Both the position numbers and the translations under genes were made by a program. A stretch of DNA of 64,000 bases from Orobanche coerulescens. Its lineage: Eukaryota; Streptophyta; Magnoliopsida; Lamiales; Orobanchaceae. The notes under the pieces were generated by a model. That model saw only the letters and a list, made by a program, of their open reading frames with translations. It did not search any database and was not told where the DNA came from. Positions 9,861 to 21,642 of the stretch are shown here, one piece after another (the first letter of the stretch is position 1; each line of letters starts with the position of its first letter). The stretch is taken from positions 135,290,858 through 135,354,857 of the forward strand of contig CM065812.1 of assembly GCA_033398695.1 (NCBI GenBank), written 5' to 3'.

Positions 9861-10190
9861 GGGTAAGTTTGGGGCTTGAATCTTCGCGGTTGGTTTCCCA
9901 ACACCTACAGTTCAGTAGGTAACGATCACTGGGTGATCTCATTATGGGTAAGCTTGGGGCTTGAACCTTCGCGGTTGGTTTCCCAACACCTACAGTTCAG
10001 TAGGTCACGGTTATTTCGATGATCTCATTATGGGTAAGTCTGGGGCTTGAACCTTTGCAGTTGGTTTCCCGGCACCTGTAAATCAGCAGGTCACGGTCAC
10101 TGGGTGATCTCATTATGGGTAAGTTTGGGGCTTGAACCTTCGCGGTTGGTTTCCAAACACCTACAGTTCAGTAGGTCACGGCCATTGGAT
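9861..10190 (+). repeat. About 85-bp tandem repeat in LTR A
   Basis: Four copies beginning GGGTAAG near 9861, 9946, 10032 and 10117. They are expanded to more copies in LTR C (52820-53400). Short reading frames across them are repeat artefacts. Confidence 0.88.
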
Positions 10191-10194
10191 GGTC

Positions 10195-10345
10195 TCATTG
10201 TGATACGGCTTCATGTCATGGCTTCGGCCCTCATTGTGATACGGCTTCGTGCCGTGGATTTGGCCCTTATTGTGATATGGCTTCGTGCTGTGGCTTCGGC
10301 CCTCATTGTGATACGGCTTCGTTACGCGGCTTCGGCCCTCATTGT
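10195..10345 (+). repeat. 36-bp tandem repeat in LTR A
   Basis: Four copies of a CATTGTGATACGGCTTCGTG-type unit. The length is a multiple of 3, which explains a spurious periodic reading frame. Also present in LTR B (about 37831-37980) and LTR C (53406-53595). Confidence 0.88.
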
Positions 10346-11125
10346 TACAGGTTCGGGCTGTTTTGGCTTCAGGTGATGGTGATATTCGACAGCTTCGGCT
10401 GAGTGACTTTCAGGCCTTTGTGATGTCTTGGTATTTTTGTTGGAGCCTTCGGGCATTGTGATTCATATTTAATTCAGTTCTGGTTTGGTTCATGTTCGTG
10501 TAATTTACTGTGGAGTTCTATAATTATGATTCGTCGTTGGGCATTTATGTTCTGACCTGTTGAACAGGTATTAGTACTATGTTGTGGGCATAGTGTTTCA
10601 CGAATGCTCGGTTCTTACCTTGGTTTGTGAGCATCTCGTATTATTATTATCATTGTACCTTTTCATTCTGCCTTGGATGCATATCATGTTATACATGTAT
10701 TTGATGTTCATTATCTGGATGACTGACCTGTGGGGGCGGAACATGTTTTTCATATTTTAGGTGCTTGCGAGGAGAGAGTTGATACACAGGGGCATGATGA
10801 TGGTGACGAGGCAGTCGAGCAATACTAGTCCGAGTTGTTCATGTTGGTCAGTCAGTTGGAGTGTTCTTCAGTTTGTCAGTCTTTGTCATTATGTATTATC
10901 CGAGCAAATGCTCGTGGATGTTGTTGTATTTTATTTTGGCTAGGTAGGCCCATCGTTGTCGTTGAAATTCCTCATCGGAATATTGTGTCGGATATCATAG
11001 TAGGGACTGTGATTTCCCTTGTTGGTTAATTTGATGTATTTTAGTCGTGTTGGCCTGGTGGATCTCCTGGTGTGGGGTCCACGGCACTGTAATAACCCAA
11101 TAGGATTTGGGGGTGTTACAGAAGA

Positions 11126-11137
11126 TGGTATCAGAGA
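11126..11137 (+). other. Primer-binding site (tRNA-iMet type)
   Basis: TGGTATCAGAGA, five bases after the LTR end, complementary to the 3' end of initiator tRNA-Met apart from a variant last base. Standard for Tekay-type chromoviruses. Confidence 0.85.
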
Positions 11138-11829
11138 TTTGGGTTGTGAGATACCCTGCTATGTGAGTTCGACGCGGTAGTAGTGGGACTGTCAGGTTAT
11201 GACAATATGGACAGTCGGGTTTTGTGAGTCGTGAAATTTGTACGACTGCATGAGTCATTCATTCATCGAGTCGTCGTCAGTGAAGACTAGTATAGCAAGA
11301 CCTTGAAGCTTCGTATGGCCAGTGTAAGGACTCGATTCTCTTTATGTTCATACATTCATTATGTCATTGATTATACATGTTTTATTGAAACCTATATGTG
11401 ACATTAGTATTACGATTGATTCATGACTAATTGTTTTGGAGCACGTGTGACCTGTGCAAGCGATATGGATCAACTCATTCATCAGTCAACAATCCTCAAT
11501 CATCATTTTTTATCTTGTCGATCATGTTAATTCATTAATCACTCAGTGAATCTCATTGCTCAGTTTTTGATCTTGTGGATCGAATTATCAATCTTGTTAA
11601 CTTGTTCAAGATAATCATTTCACGAATTTCATCAGATAATTATGTCACCTCACTTGACCTTTCATGCGGTCTTATCATATTCTGGCGTAATGTCGACGGT
11701 CATTTTATTGCATTATTAATGTGTTCATTGTGTTAGAGCGTGTATGCTCATTATTATCATTCAGTAACGTAATCATAATTTGATATTCACGCGGGATCTA
11801 TAATCATCATGTGACTTTCCTGCTTCAGT
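11138..11829 (+). mobile_element. Untranslated leader of the gag-only element
   Basis: Non-coding leader with many TCATTCATC-type short repeats. The same leader precedes gag in element 3, the second internal region and element 1. One segment of it is the seed of the 37-bp array in element 1. Confidence 0.8.
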
Positions 11830-13077
11830 ATGGATAGCGCTGTCAGAGGACGCAGGGGAAGAGGCCGCAGTGTGGGCCGAAACCCAGGATCTCATGTGAA
11901 TACCCACGCGAACGCGAGGGATAACATTAGTTCAACAGGTAGTGATGCTACCCATTCACCGGCAGATAATCATTCACTGTCACGGAGTCGTACCCGAGAT
12001 GCATCTCAATCGAAGGGTGTTCGGGTGGACCCATTCATATGTATGCAAAGCATGATGGCCCAGATGACTCAAATGACACGGATAGTGGAAACCATGCAGA
12101 CCTCGATGGTTTGTGGTCCACCACAGCAGGGATTCCGGATGTCGTTTCATGGATAGACTGGAGGAGTGAGTCAGATTGTTGGCGATATCTCTCGTCATAG
12201 ACAACCTACTTTTGAGGGTTCGTCGAAACCAGCTGATATTGTTCATTGGCTTGAGCATTTTGATAAACTCTTCGACATGGTTCAGTGTCCGGAATAGAGT
12301 AAGGTGGCAGTATCGGCTTACTACTTGAGTAAGAGTGCTTATTCTTGGTGGCTTTCTGTGAAACCCGCCGATCGTGATTGTGTTTGGAGCGAATTCAAGA
12401 CTCTCATGATAGAGAGGTATTATCCGGCTCCACTTCATGAAGCCAAACTATAAGAGGTTTTCAACCCCGAATCCGTCGAGGACGAGGGTGTTATTGTCAT
12501 TGCTGAGAAGTTTCAGGGACTCCTTCAGTTTGCTTCGTCTGTTATCCGCACTAAGGCAGATAAGATCAAGTATTTTAGCAAGAGGCTAAATCCGCAGTTG
12601 AGGATGCAGTTGTTCAAGCACAATTGTAATTCACTTAGTGAGTTCATCGAGAAGGCTCTTGGAGTAGAGCTTTTGATCAAGGAGCTTACTCACAAACACC
12701 CTTGAGCTTCTTCTGGTGGGAGGACTAGGATGCCGGTTCGTTCTGAGGGACATCAGACTCCGACATCTAAGAGGTCATTTTCTAGTCATATTCGTGCTGG
12801 GAAAGCATCTGCTTCTCAGGCGGCGAGTTCGACCGTTGGTTGCTTTAAATGTGATACATTAGGACATCACAGTACTCGGTGCTCGATGCAGGCTATTGTT
12901 TGTTTTCTGTGTGGGAGGCAGGGACACCTTCAGAAATACTGCAGGAGATCTAGTGCCAGTAGATCTCAAGAGAACTCAAGGGCCTCGAGAGATTTTGTTA
13001 CCCCAGCCCGTACTTCATCTAAGGGGTCCTATCAGGCTTCGGGAGCCAGAGGTAAGGACATTCATCACCGGTATTGA
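11830..13077 (+). pseudogene. gag: gag of non-autonomous Tekay-like element, internal copy 1
   Basis: A single 416-codon frame encodes a Ty3/gypsy Gag. The N-terminus is Arg/Gly-rich (RGRRGRGR), followed by the retrotransposon gag domain with FEGSS, DIVHWLEHF, YSWWLSVKP and MIERYYPAPL (about residues 125-205). Two CCHC zinc knuckles lie near the C-terminus, CFKCDTLGHHSTRC and CFLCGRQGHLQKYC. Gag would package element RNA. Four in-frame stops at 12154, 12295, 12451 and 12703 kill it, with no frameshift. No protease or reverse transcriptase follows: after residue 416 the sequence jumps to LTR-like DNA and a polypurine tract. Its sister at 39476-40723 has the same length and end point, so the pol loss predates their duplication. 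Confidence 0.9.
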
Positions 13078-13431
13078 AGCAAGTTAATTGTTGCTCAGTT
13101 AAAGGATAATCATGCATTTCGTTGTTGTTCATTCATTCATATAATTCATTCATCGTATATCAATCATGTTTAGACTTATAAGTATCAAACTAATCCTTCA
13201 ATTCATGAGGAACAACGGTTCCAATCATTTCATTGAGCTATCACTCATTGCGTTATAATCTCACCTCGGTGAGTCATTCTTGACCTTTGTCGGATTCTAT
13301 TCATTGTTATTCTTCATAGTCCGTATTGAGGAGTATTCCTGTAGATGTTGTTTTCAGATCATGAGGGATAGTTCATATCCCGAGTTGTGTACCCTTAGTT
13401 TCGGGGATGAAACTCTTTTTTAGGGGGGGTA
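13078..13431 (+). mobile_element. LTR-derived filler and polypurine tract replacing pol
   Basis: After a GGACATTCATCACCGGT junction, the text matches the middle of Tekay LTRs (compare 15786-16030), then a short conserved 3' segment and the PPT (AGGGGGGG about 13422-13429) abutting LTR B. Pol is therefore replaced by an LTR fragment, possibly through microhomology at that junction. Confidence 0.75.
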
Positions 13432-14049
13432 TGTAATACCCGGTTGTGAATTCATTATTATCATTCAGTAATTGTCACTTAGAAATTTTTTCACTCATTA
13501 ATGATCATTCATCATTCATGTTCAGTCATTTGTGACCATCGTTCGGCGTACTTTGGAATCGTGTATCAGTTGTTATTCATCATTCATCACTGTTTGAGAT
13601 CGATACGAGAATATTGTCATCATCATCATATTTTGGCAGTCTTTATGTCAGGTAGCGCACGCTACGTACTCTTGTTAGAGCGCGCTAATTGAGTACAGGT
13701 AGTGCACGATATAGCTCAACATTAGCGCACGCTAGTGCTAGTGAGGCAAACAGTCCAGAAGGTACTGGGCTGAATTGGAGAATTCGTAGCGCACGCTATA
13801 AGTGGAAATAGCGAACGCTAATTGTATTGGTAGTGCATGCAAAGTCAGCATAGTAGCGCGCGCTAAGGAAAGCAGGGCAGAGGGTAGTAGGTTCTGGACT
13901 CCAATATTCTAGACATCAACTATCAGGTAGCGCATGCTAACATCCGGTTAGCGCACACTAGAGGAAGGCATTAGCGCACGCTACTAAGGTACATATCGCA
14001 CGCTAATGCGGCAGGCAGAGTTCACTGGACTACCCGGTGAACCTGCTAG
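13432..14049 (+). mobile_element. LTR B, first part
   Basis: Begins TGTAATACCCGG and parallels LTR A through the palindrome cluster (about 13654-14013), then is cut at 14049. It resumes at 35866. The four bases CTAG occur at both cut edges, a likely target duplication. Confidence 0.9.
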
Positions 14050-14262
14050 TGTAACACCCCAAACTAGGCGAATATTACAGCGCCGTGGACCCCCGACTGG
14101 GACCCACTAGGCGAATAAAAATTAATGAATTAAGTGATATAATTGTAGTACTGAACCACAGTATATCATTAATTACTCCGATGAGGAGTTTCAAGTACAA
14201 CACATCCAGGATAAAACAAAATACATGTATATTTTATATGAAGATAAAATATACAACACCAA
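14050..14262 (-). mobile_element. Inverted LTR 3'-end fragment
   Basis: TGTAACACCCC onward is the reverse complement of the last roughly 215 bp of a Tekay LTR (compare 16515-16727). It sits next to a plus-strand LTR start, so the left edge of element 3 has been rearranged. Confidence 0.8.
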
Positions 14263-14278
14263 TTAAAATGAGTATCTA

Positions 14279-16727
14279 TGTAATACCCGGTTGTAATTCA
14301 TTTATTATCATTCAGTAATTATCATTCAGTAACTGTCACTCAGTAAAGTTCACTCATTAATAATCATTCATTATTCACGTTCATTCATTGTATTCATTGT
14401 TGGCGTATTTTTAGCCGTGTATCAATTACCGATCGTCTTTCGCCTTTGTTTGAGTATCGAGCCCAGAGTATTATCATTATCATCGTGATTGGTTGTCTTT
14501 TTTGGAAGTATCATCTATGGCATGTGTTGGGCTTATTTTCATTCACATACGTAAGGTATGTCGGATCATTCATCAGTTGTAGTGAAAACGGAGTAGTCGG
14601 ATTTTTGTCACTTCCAGCAGCGAGTTATGACCGTAACTAATCAGGCATTACGGCCGTAACATGCATTCGTTGGTTTAGGGATATTTTTAGACGAAGGTGA
14701 GTTACGGTCGTAAGGATAGGCCGGTACGGCCGTAACATGCGTTCGTTGTTTTCAGGATAGTTCGGACGAATAGGACTTACGGCCGTAAGGGTTGTGGCAT
14801 ACGGCCGTAAGTTGAGGCAGGTACGGCCGTAAGGCTTGGCCGATTACGACCGTATGTTTCGAGCAGGGTGCCCAGGCAGTTTCGACGAGGGCTTCATACG
14901 CCCGTAAGTTTTGCCGAGTACGGCCGTATCAGTCGAGTTACGCCCGTAAGGCAGGTGCGGGTATGGTCGTATGACCATCGGCAGATTCTGGACAAAGTCG
15001 AGTTATGGCCGTACGAGATGGCTGGTTACAGCCATAAGGCCGTTGACTTGGGAATGTTACGGCCGTAAGTTGGCCGAGTTATGGCCGTAACAATGGCATT
15101 ACTTAAGTACCTGGACGGGTTTTTGAGGTCATTTTTATCATTTCTTCACCTTGTTTCCGAGAGAGAGAGCTTGAGGGAGAGATTTTTCTTCATCAATCAC
15201 TTGGGTGTTCGATTTTCATCATCTTCACTCATTTGTGAAGCTTGGATAGTCGATTTAACACGTGTTCATCGTATCAAAGTATTTGGATCTTCAAGAGGTA
15301 AATTCTTCAACATCTTGGATTTCGATTTTGAGTTGGGATATGATGTTTAGGACGTTATAATCATGTTGTATGAAGAGATATACATACGATTATGAGTGTG
15401 TATGAATATTCATTGGATTATTGAAAGATTATTCAAGAACACTTTGAATAATGAGTTGGATTTGGGGGTTTTCGATTAGTTGTTGTTGAAACCACGAATT
15501 GGATATTCATATTGGATTATTGATTGTATTGAAGATGTTTTGTTGGTTTGTAACACTCCTTGGGGTTTTGATATGGGTATAATTAAGGATTGGTTGTAAA
15601 CAATCGAAGATTGGTTGCAACGTGTTTGATATAATTTCCGAATGAACTTGGATTTGTCATCTCGACGTTTGGAGTTAGTTATAATCGTGTTTGATTTGTA
15701 TATTGAACGTATTGTTGGTAATTGTGTTATTCAAGGTTGTTCGAGCGACCGACACCTTATTTAGGATGTTTGTTCGTGGAAGGACATTCTTCACCGGTGT
15801 TGAGTAAGTTAATTCTTACTCCGTTAAAAGGATATTCATTCCTTTCGTTGTTGTTCATTCATAATCATAACTCATTCATAATGTATTAACTGTATTGAGA
15901 CTTGTAATTGTCGAATAATCATTTCATTCACGAGGAACGACGGTTCCAATCATTTCCTTGAGCTATCATTCACTTCACTATTATTTCATCTCGGTGAGTC
16001 ATTCTTGAATTTGTCGGATTGTTATTCATTAAGATTCTTCATGGTCATTATTGTTCATATGACCTTCTGGGTTCATATTGCGTGGCCGGGTAGGGATGTG
16101 TGGAATTTTTAGTCGGGCACACGATAGTCATGTGTTGGGTTCACCGACACATTGGACTGTGCACACGGTAATGTACCTCCGTAAGACTAATTAGGTACAA
16201 GGGCGGGTGTGTCCGGACACTCGTCTTGTGCACGTGCACATTCCATTACGGGCGTACTATGATGCTCCTCTTCAGCTTAAATTCATAACTAAGGATATTT
16301 CATGATTTTTTATTCAACTCTTGAGGATTGTTGTTCTGTGTAACTGACCCCGTTGGGGGATATTGTTTTCAGGTCATGGAAAGGCAAAAGCACGGGAAGA
16401 GAACGTCGACGGCGAGGTGTCCCAGTGATACTAGTAGGGGGCCCCATTCCTTTCAGTCATTCTTGTTTTCTTCATTTTTATTTCCGCTGCAAATTCCGTT
16501 TTGGATGTTTAATTATTCAGGGTGGTGTATTTTATCTTCATATAAAATATACAAGTATTCTGTATTGTCCTGGTGTTTTGTACTTAAGCTCCTCATCGGA
16601 GTATTTGGTAATATTATGTGGTTCGGTACTACAATTATATTATTTAATTCATTAATTTTCATTCGCCTGGTGGGTCCCAGTTGGGGTTCCACGGCACTGT
16701 AATAGCCGCCTAGTTTGGGGTGTTACA
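14279..16727 (+). mobile_element. Element 3, left LTR (TTACGGCCGTAA type)
   Basis: TGTAATACCCGG to GTGTTACA, 2449 bp, followed by PBS TGGTATCAGAGC. The backbone is homologous to the LTRs of element 1 but the palindrome is different. The 8 bases before it (AGTATCTA) also precede the right LTR at 33650, as if this LTR once followed an internal region. Confidence 0.9.
14625..15090 (+). repeat. Paired palindromes TTACGGCCGTAA, element 3 left LTR
   Basis: Units start at 14625, 14648 | 14702, 14724 | 14777, 14799, 14821, 14844 | 14896, 14918, 14938, 14961 | 15003, 15026 | 15057, 15079. Steps within blocks are 20-23 bp and gaps between blocks are 54, 53, 52, 42 and 31. All blocks are even. No clear TATA follows, but a GA-rich start region like that of LTR A does. 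Confidence 0.93.
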
Positions 16728-16731
16728 AAGT

Positions 16732-16743
16732 TGGTATCAGAGC
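16732..16743 (+). other. Primer-binding site of element 3 (tRNA-iMet)
   Basis: TGGTATCAGAGC, a perfect match to the usual iMet PBS, four bases after the LTR end. Confidence 0.92.
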
Positions 16744-17182
16744 GTGGTTTTGAATACTACCTTCCGAGTCATGTCTCATTGAAATCATCATTCACGAGAC
16801 TAGTATCATTGGACTCTCACGTCGCGTGTGACCTGTGCAAATGCCAAGCCCCTCAGACCAAGAACTGTAAGATTTCTGACGCCATGGTATAATTTCTGGC
16901 AATAAGAATCATTCATTCATCATTCATCAGTTAACAATCCTCAAGCATCATTTTCATTTTGATCATGTTGATCATGTTAACTCATTAATCACTCAGTTCA
17001 TTTCATTACTCAGTTGTCGATCTTGAGGATCGTATCATTAATCTTGTTAACTTGTCCAAGATAACCATTTCAAGAGTTTCATCAGACAATCATGTCACCT
17101 CAGATAATAATTCATATAATCATTATGTCAGAGCGCATATGCTCGATATTATCATATCATAACGTAATCATAATGTGATATT
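16744..17182 (+). mobile_element. Element 3 leader, first part
   Basis: Homologous to 11138 onward. It stops at GATATT, where a solo LTR is inserted, and resumes at 28902 with CATGCTAGATC, exactly continuing the leader. Confidence 0.9.
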
Positions 17183-18304
17183 TGTAACACCCCAAACTAG
17201 GCGGATATTACATTGCCGTGGACCCCCGAATGGGACCCACCAGGCGAATGAAAATTAATGAATTAACAACGTAAATGTAGTACCGAACCACATCATATTA
17301 CCAAGTACTCCGATGAGTAATCTAAGTATAATACACCCAGGAAGAATACTAAATACATGTATATTTTATGTGAAGATAAAATATACAACATTAAATGAAA
17401 ATGAATATCCAAACGGAAAATCTGCAGATGAAATAAAGATGAAAAGACATGAATAACTGAAACGAACTAGGGCCCCCTACTAGTATCACTGGGACTCCTC
17501 CCCGTCAACGTTCTCTTCCCGTGCCTTAGCCTTGCCATGACCTGAAAAAAATATCCCCAAACGGGGTCAGTTACACAGAACAACAATCCTCAAGAGTTGA
17601 AATAAACACAATCATGATATATCTTAATTATGAAATGAAGCTGAAGAGAGGCATCATAGTACACCCGTAATGGAATGTGCACATGCACAAGATGGATGTC
17701 CGGACACACCTGCCATTGTACCTAATTAGTCTCACGGAGGTACATTACTGTGTGCACAGTCCAATGTGTCGGTGAACCCAACACATGACTATCACGTACC
17801 CGACTTAAAATCCCACACATCCACACCAGGCCGTGCAATATGAACCCAGAAGGTCATATGAACAAGAATGACCATGAAGAATAATAATGAATAACAATCC
17901 GACAAAGTCAAGAATGACTCACCGAGATGAAATAATAGTGAAATGAATGACAACTCAATGAAATGATTGGAACCGTCGTTCCTCGTGAATGAAGTGATTA
18001 ATTGACAATTACAAGTCTCAATACAGTTAATACATTAGGAATGAATTATGATTATGAATGAACAACAACTAAAAGAATGAAAATCCTTTTAACCGAGTAA
18101 GAATTAACTTACTCAACACCGGTGAAGAATGTCCTTCCTCGAACAAACGTCCAAAAAGGGGGTGTCAGTCGCTCGAACAACCTTGAATGACAATTACCAA
18201 CAATGCTCAATATACGAATCAAACACGATTATAACCGATTCAATCGACGATACAACAATATCCAAACTCATTGAGGTATTCTAACGAACACTTAGGAAAC
18301 ATAC
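17183..18304 (-). mobile_element. Solo Tekay-like LTR, left part
   Basis: TGTAACACCCC at 17183 pairs with CCGGGTATTACA ending at 28896. Flanks 17178-17182 and 28897-28901 are both ATATT, a perfect TSD. There is no internal region, so this is a solo LTR (2434 bp without the insert). It is split by element 1. Confidence 0.92.
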
Positions 18305-19976
18305 TGTAACACCCCAAACTAGGCGGATATTACAGTGCCGTGAATCCCCGACTGGGACCCACCAGGCAAATGAAAATGATGAATTAAATAATATAATTGT
18401 AGTACCGAACCACATTATATTACCAAGTACTCCGATGAGGAGTTCAAGTACAACACACCAGGACAATACCGAATACTAGTGTATTTTATATGAAGATAAA
18501 ATACACCACTCTGAATAATTAAACATCTCAAACGGAAGTTGCAGCGGAAATACACTTGACGGAAATAACTGACATGACTGAAATGACTGAAATAAACGGA
18601 AGACGGGGCCCCTACTAGTATCACTGGGACTCCTCGCGTCGTGTTCTCCCCGTGCCTTTGACTTGCCAAGACCTGAAATACAAAATCCCCAAACGGGGTC
18701 AGTTACACAAAACAACAATCCTCAAGGGTTGAAAATACACAATCATGATATATCTGAAATTATAAATTATCCTGTCGAAACATACGCAATCAAACATGCT
18801 ATATGAATCGACTAACAGTACGGCTCAAAGGGTGGCGCCACACTACGCCCGGGATGGAAATGTGTCCGTGCACAAGCCACCAACGATCGAACACGCGTGG
18901 TCTTGTACCTAATCAGTCTCACGAGACACATTGACTCGTGTGCACAGTCCAATGTGAGGCCAACAACCAACACACGACATAAATGTGCCCGACCTGAAAA
19001 TCCTACACATACCAACCGGCACGCCAGTATGACCTGGAATGCCACAATATGACAAAAGTGACAACGAAAATGAATAATGACTCACCAAGATTAAATGAGG
19101 GTGAAATGAATGATAGCTCAATGAAATGATCGGAACCGTCGTTCCTTATGACTGAGGTGATTAATTGACAATGACAAGTTTTGATACGATTAATACAATG
19201 ATGAATGACTTACGCGTATGAATGAACAACAACAAAAGGAATGAATATCCTTTTAACCGAGTAAGAATTAACTTACACAATACCGATGAAGAATGTCCGT
19301 CCACGAACAACGTCCTAAATGAAATGTCGGTCGCTCGAACAACCTTGAATAACAATAATTACCAACAACCGCTCAATACACGTATCAAACAACAAAACAC
19401 GACTAACCCAAAGGTCGAAACAACGATAATCAAACTCATAGGGGCATTCTAACGAACATGTAGCCAACCACACGACTTCGAAAATATCCAAACCCGAATA
19501 TGTCGAAACCAACACCAAAATGAGTATTACAAACCATCAAAACACTTCCAATGATATCAATAATCCACTAGGAACTGTAATTCAAGTTTACAACCACGTC
19601 AATCGGAAAATCCCCAATTAACCAAAGTCAACCCCAAAGGGTTCTTGAAATAATTCCGAAAATAACCATTAAATCCGTAGGAATATATATATACAAGGTA
19701 GATAATCCATATCCAACATATTCCGATGATAAACCAAGCTTACACGAAGAAATCGGAAGGAAAAACCCAAAAATCTGAAATTCAAGATCCAAGAAATTAA
19801 TACCTTTGATTTGATGTATTGGAGATGATGAAGTGATGATAATCCAACTCAAAGACTTGAAGATGATGATTGATGATTACACCTTGAAGAATACTCTCAA
19901 AATCGCCCAAATCGCCAAGAACCGACGAGAGAAAGAGATTAGGATGATAAATGACGAACTCTGACCAAACTGTCCA

Positions 19977-19984
19977 ATTTATAG
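19977..19984 (-). promoter_or_regulatory. TATA box, element 1 3' LTR
   Basis: CTATAAAT on the minus strand, directly downstream in LTR orientation of the palindrome at 19993. Confidence 0.7.
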
Positions 19985-19992
19985 CTACCTGT

Positions 19993-20551
19993 TAGCGTGC
20001 GCTAGCTCCTTATGAATAGCGTGCGCTAACGAGTAGTTTGGGTAGTCCAAGACCCACCGTCCGAACACGCAGCGCCCTACGTACCTTTTGTAGCGTGCGC
20101 TACGACCATACTACTAGCGTACGCTAAATCCCATAGTTAGCGTGCGCTAACGAATAATTTGATGCCCAGTACTGGAGTCCAGAAACTGCCTGTTCTCTGA
20201 TCTGACCTCGATAGCGTGCGCTACAACCATTATTTAGCGTGCGCTATATAATCGGTTGCGTACTCTAAAAACAACACATAGCGTGCGCTATGAATTAATC
20301 AATGCGATCCGGTAGCCACTGGACTCAACCCGATCTGTCCTTAGCGCGCGTTACACCACATATTAGCGTGCGCTACTACAACTCACTAGCGCGCGCTACT
20401 TACCATTCGTAGCGTGCGCTACTTATAACTCACCGCACCCGGTACCTTCCGGATCGCCTGTGGTAACCTTAGCGTGCGCTAATGCTGAGTGGTAGCGTGC
20501 GCTACCTATACCCAATTAGCGTACGCTAAAATGAGTACGTAGCGTGCGCTA
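19993..20551 (-). repeat. Paired palindromes, element 1 3' LTR
   Basis: Starts at 19993, 20017 | 20070, 20091, 20115, 20138 | 20212, 20235, 20256, 20279 | 20342, 20364, 20387, 20410 | 20470, 20493, 20517, 20540. Steps within blocks are 21-24 bp and gaps are 53, 74, 63 and 60. The unit at 20070 is degenerate here. Blocks are 2, 4, 4, 4 and 4. Confidence 0.94.
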
Positions 20552-20781
20552 CTCCTCAAGCACAGCTCGCAACGAAAATGACTATGACGATAAACACGGC
20601 ACGAAACTCCAATCAGATTAGTGATGAATGACGATTGATACACGATATAATTACTCTGAATGATGAATACCATGACTGAATCTGAGTGACAAATGATTAA
20701 TAATGAGTGAAAATTACTGAGTATCAATTACTGAATGATAAATAATGAATGATAATTACTGACTTACAACCGGGTATTACA

Positions 20782-20798
20782 TACACCCCCCCTTAAAA
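20782..20798 (-). other. Polypurine tract of element 1
   Basis: C7 run at 2086-20792 in plus coordinates (20786-20792), reading AAGGGGGGG on the minus strand and abutting the 3' LTR. Primes plus-strand DNA synthesis. Confidence 0.85.
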
Positions 20799-21495
20799 GA
20801 GTTTCGTCCCCGAAACTAAGGGTAAACAACTCGGGATATGAACTATCCCTCACGATCTGCAAACAATAAAGTCCAAAAAGTTCTCGGGACCAATTCAATT
20901 GCATGCCCAAGTCCCCAAGTCTTGACGTCTCGGATCACAGTGAACGATCTCCCGAATATCACGAAGTCTCGGTACGAAACCAAAAGGAATGCATCAAACG
21001 ATCTCAAATTCTCAAGGTTCTCAAATACGATCATTATAAGATAGATCAACAATAAATGATCCACAACCACGACACATTATTACGGATTGAGTTATATAGT
21101 CATCTGAAAGACAAGGCTATATATAAAATGTACCCAACATCGATATCCTCCAAATCATCGATCTCCTCGATCCCAACGATTCAACGAAGACCCAAATCTG
21201 AACTCACTGCTTAAAATGACCCCGAAAGGTTACCAAAACGAGAGTGACTAAGATGAATGATAAATGATTAGAAATCCGACAAGGATCAAGAATAATTCGC
21301 CGAGGTGAACTAATAACAAAATGAGTGATAACTCAAATGAATTTATTGGAATCATTATTCCCCGAGAAGTGAATGATTGGTTGATAAATATAAGTCTTAA
21401 CGTGATTGATATATGATGAATGACCTATGCGAACAATTGAACGACGATGAAATGAATGATTATCCTATTACCGAGCAAGAATTAACTTGCTCAAC
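20799..21495 (-). mobile_element. LTR-derived 3' filler of element 1
   Basis: Reverse complement of the same LTR-like plus conserved 3' segment seen at 13078-13431, ending at the shared ACCGGT junction. Element 1 has therefore acquired the 3' half of a gag-only element. Confidence 0.7.
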
Positions 21496-21642
21496 ACCGG
21501 TGATGAATGTCCTGTTGTATCACTGTTTAAGCAAACAACAGTCGAACTCGCTGCCCGAGATGAAGATGCTCTCCCAAAGATGAATACGACTAGAAACGAT
21601 CTCTTGGACGTCGGAGTCCGATGTCCCTCGAACTCTTTCCAT
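21496..21642 (-). pseudogene. gag: Miniature gag remnant, second internal domain in element 1
   Basis: After a leader-like stretch, an ATG at 21642 (minus) starts a fragment that jumps at once to the C-terminal gag segment matching 40395-40500 (SKR..FSS, ASSTV..C), then to the GGACATTCATCACCGGT junction. It lacks the capsid domain and both intact knuckles. It shows that the 3' half of element 1 derives from the gag-only lineage at 7528-54364. Confidence 0.65.

Larger units (their letters stand above)
7528..11120 (+). mobile_element. LTR A of a three-LTR Tekay-like non-autonomous element
   Basis: Begins TGTAATACCCGG and ends GGGTGTTACA, followed by an iMet-type PBS. At 3593 bp it is long. In order it holds a TCA microsatellite, 14 palindromes, TATA, a GA microsatellite, then three tandem-repeat arrays with units of 57, about 85 and 36 bp. 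LTRs B and C have the same layout. Confidence 0.92.
18305..20781 (-). mobile_element. Element 1, 3' LTR
   Basis: TGTAACACCCC to CCGGGTATTACA, 2477 bp, minus orientation. The partner LTR is at 25122-27584. The flanks CATAC (18300-18304) and CATTC (27585-27589) are a TSD with one change. Confidence 0.93.

Noticed and set aside
10047..10376. 109-codon ORF with a periodic IVIRLRAV pattern
   Set aside because: Produced by a 36-bp tandem repeat, which keeps frame. Same artefact at 37740-38012 and 53344-53715.
11830..13077. Cellular zinc-knuckle protein
   Set aside because: Gag domain, leader, PBS, PPT and flanking LTRs show it is retrotransposon gag.
19161..19452. Overlapping 64-76 codon ORFs within element 1 LTRs
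   Set aside because: Present only as shadows in non-coding LTR; broken differently in the other LTR copies.
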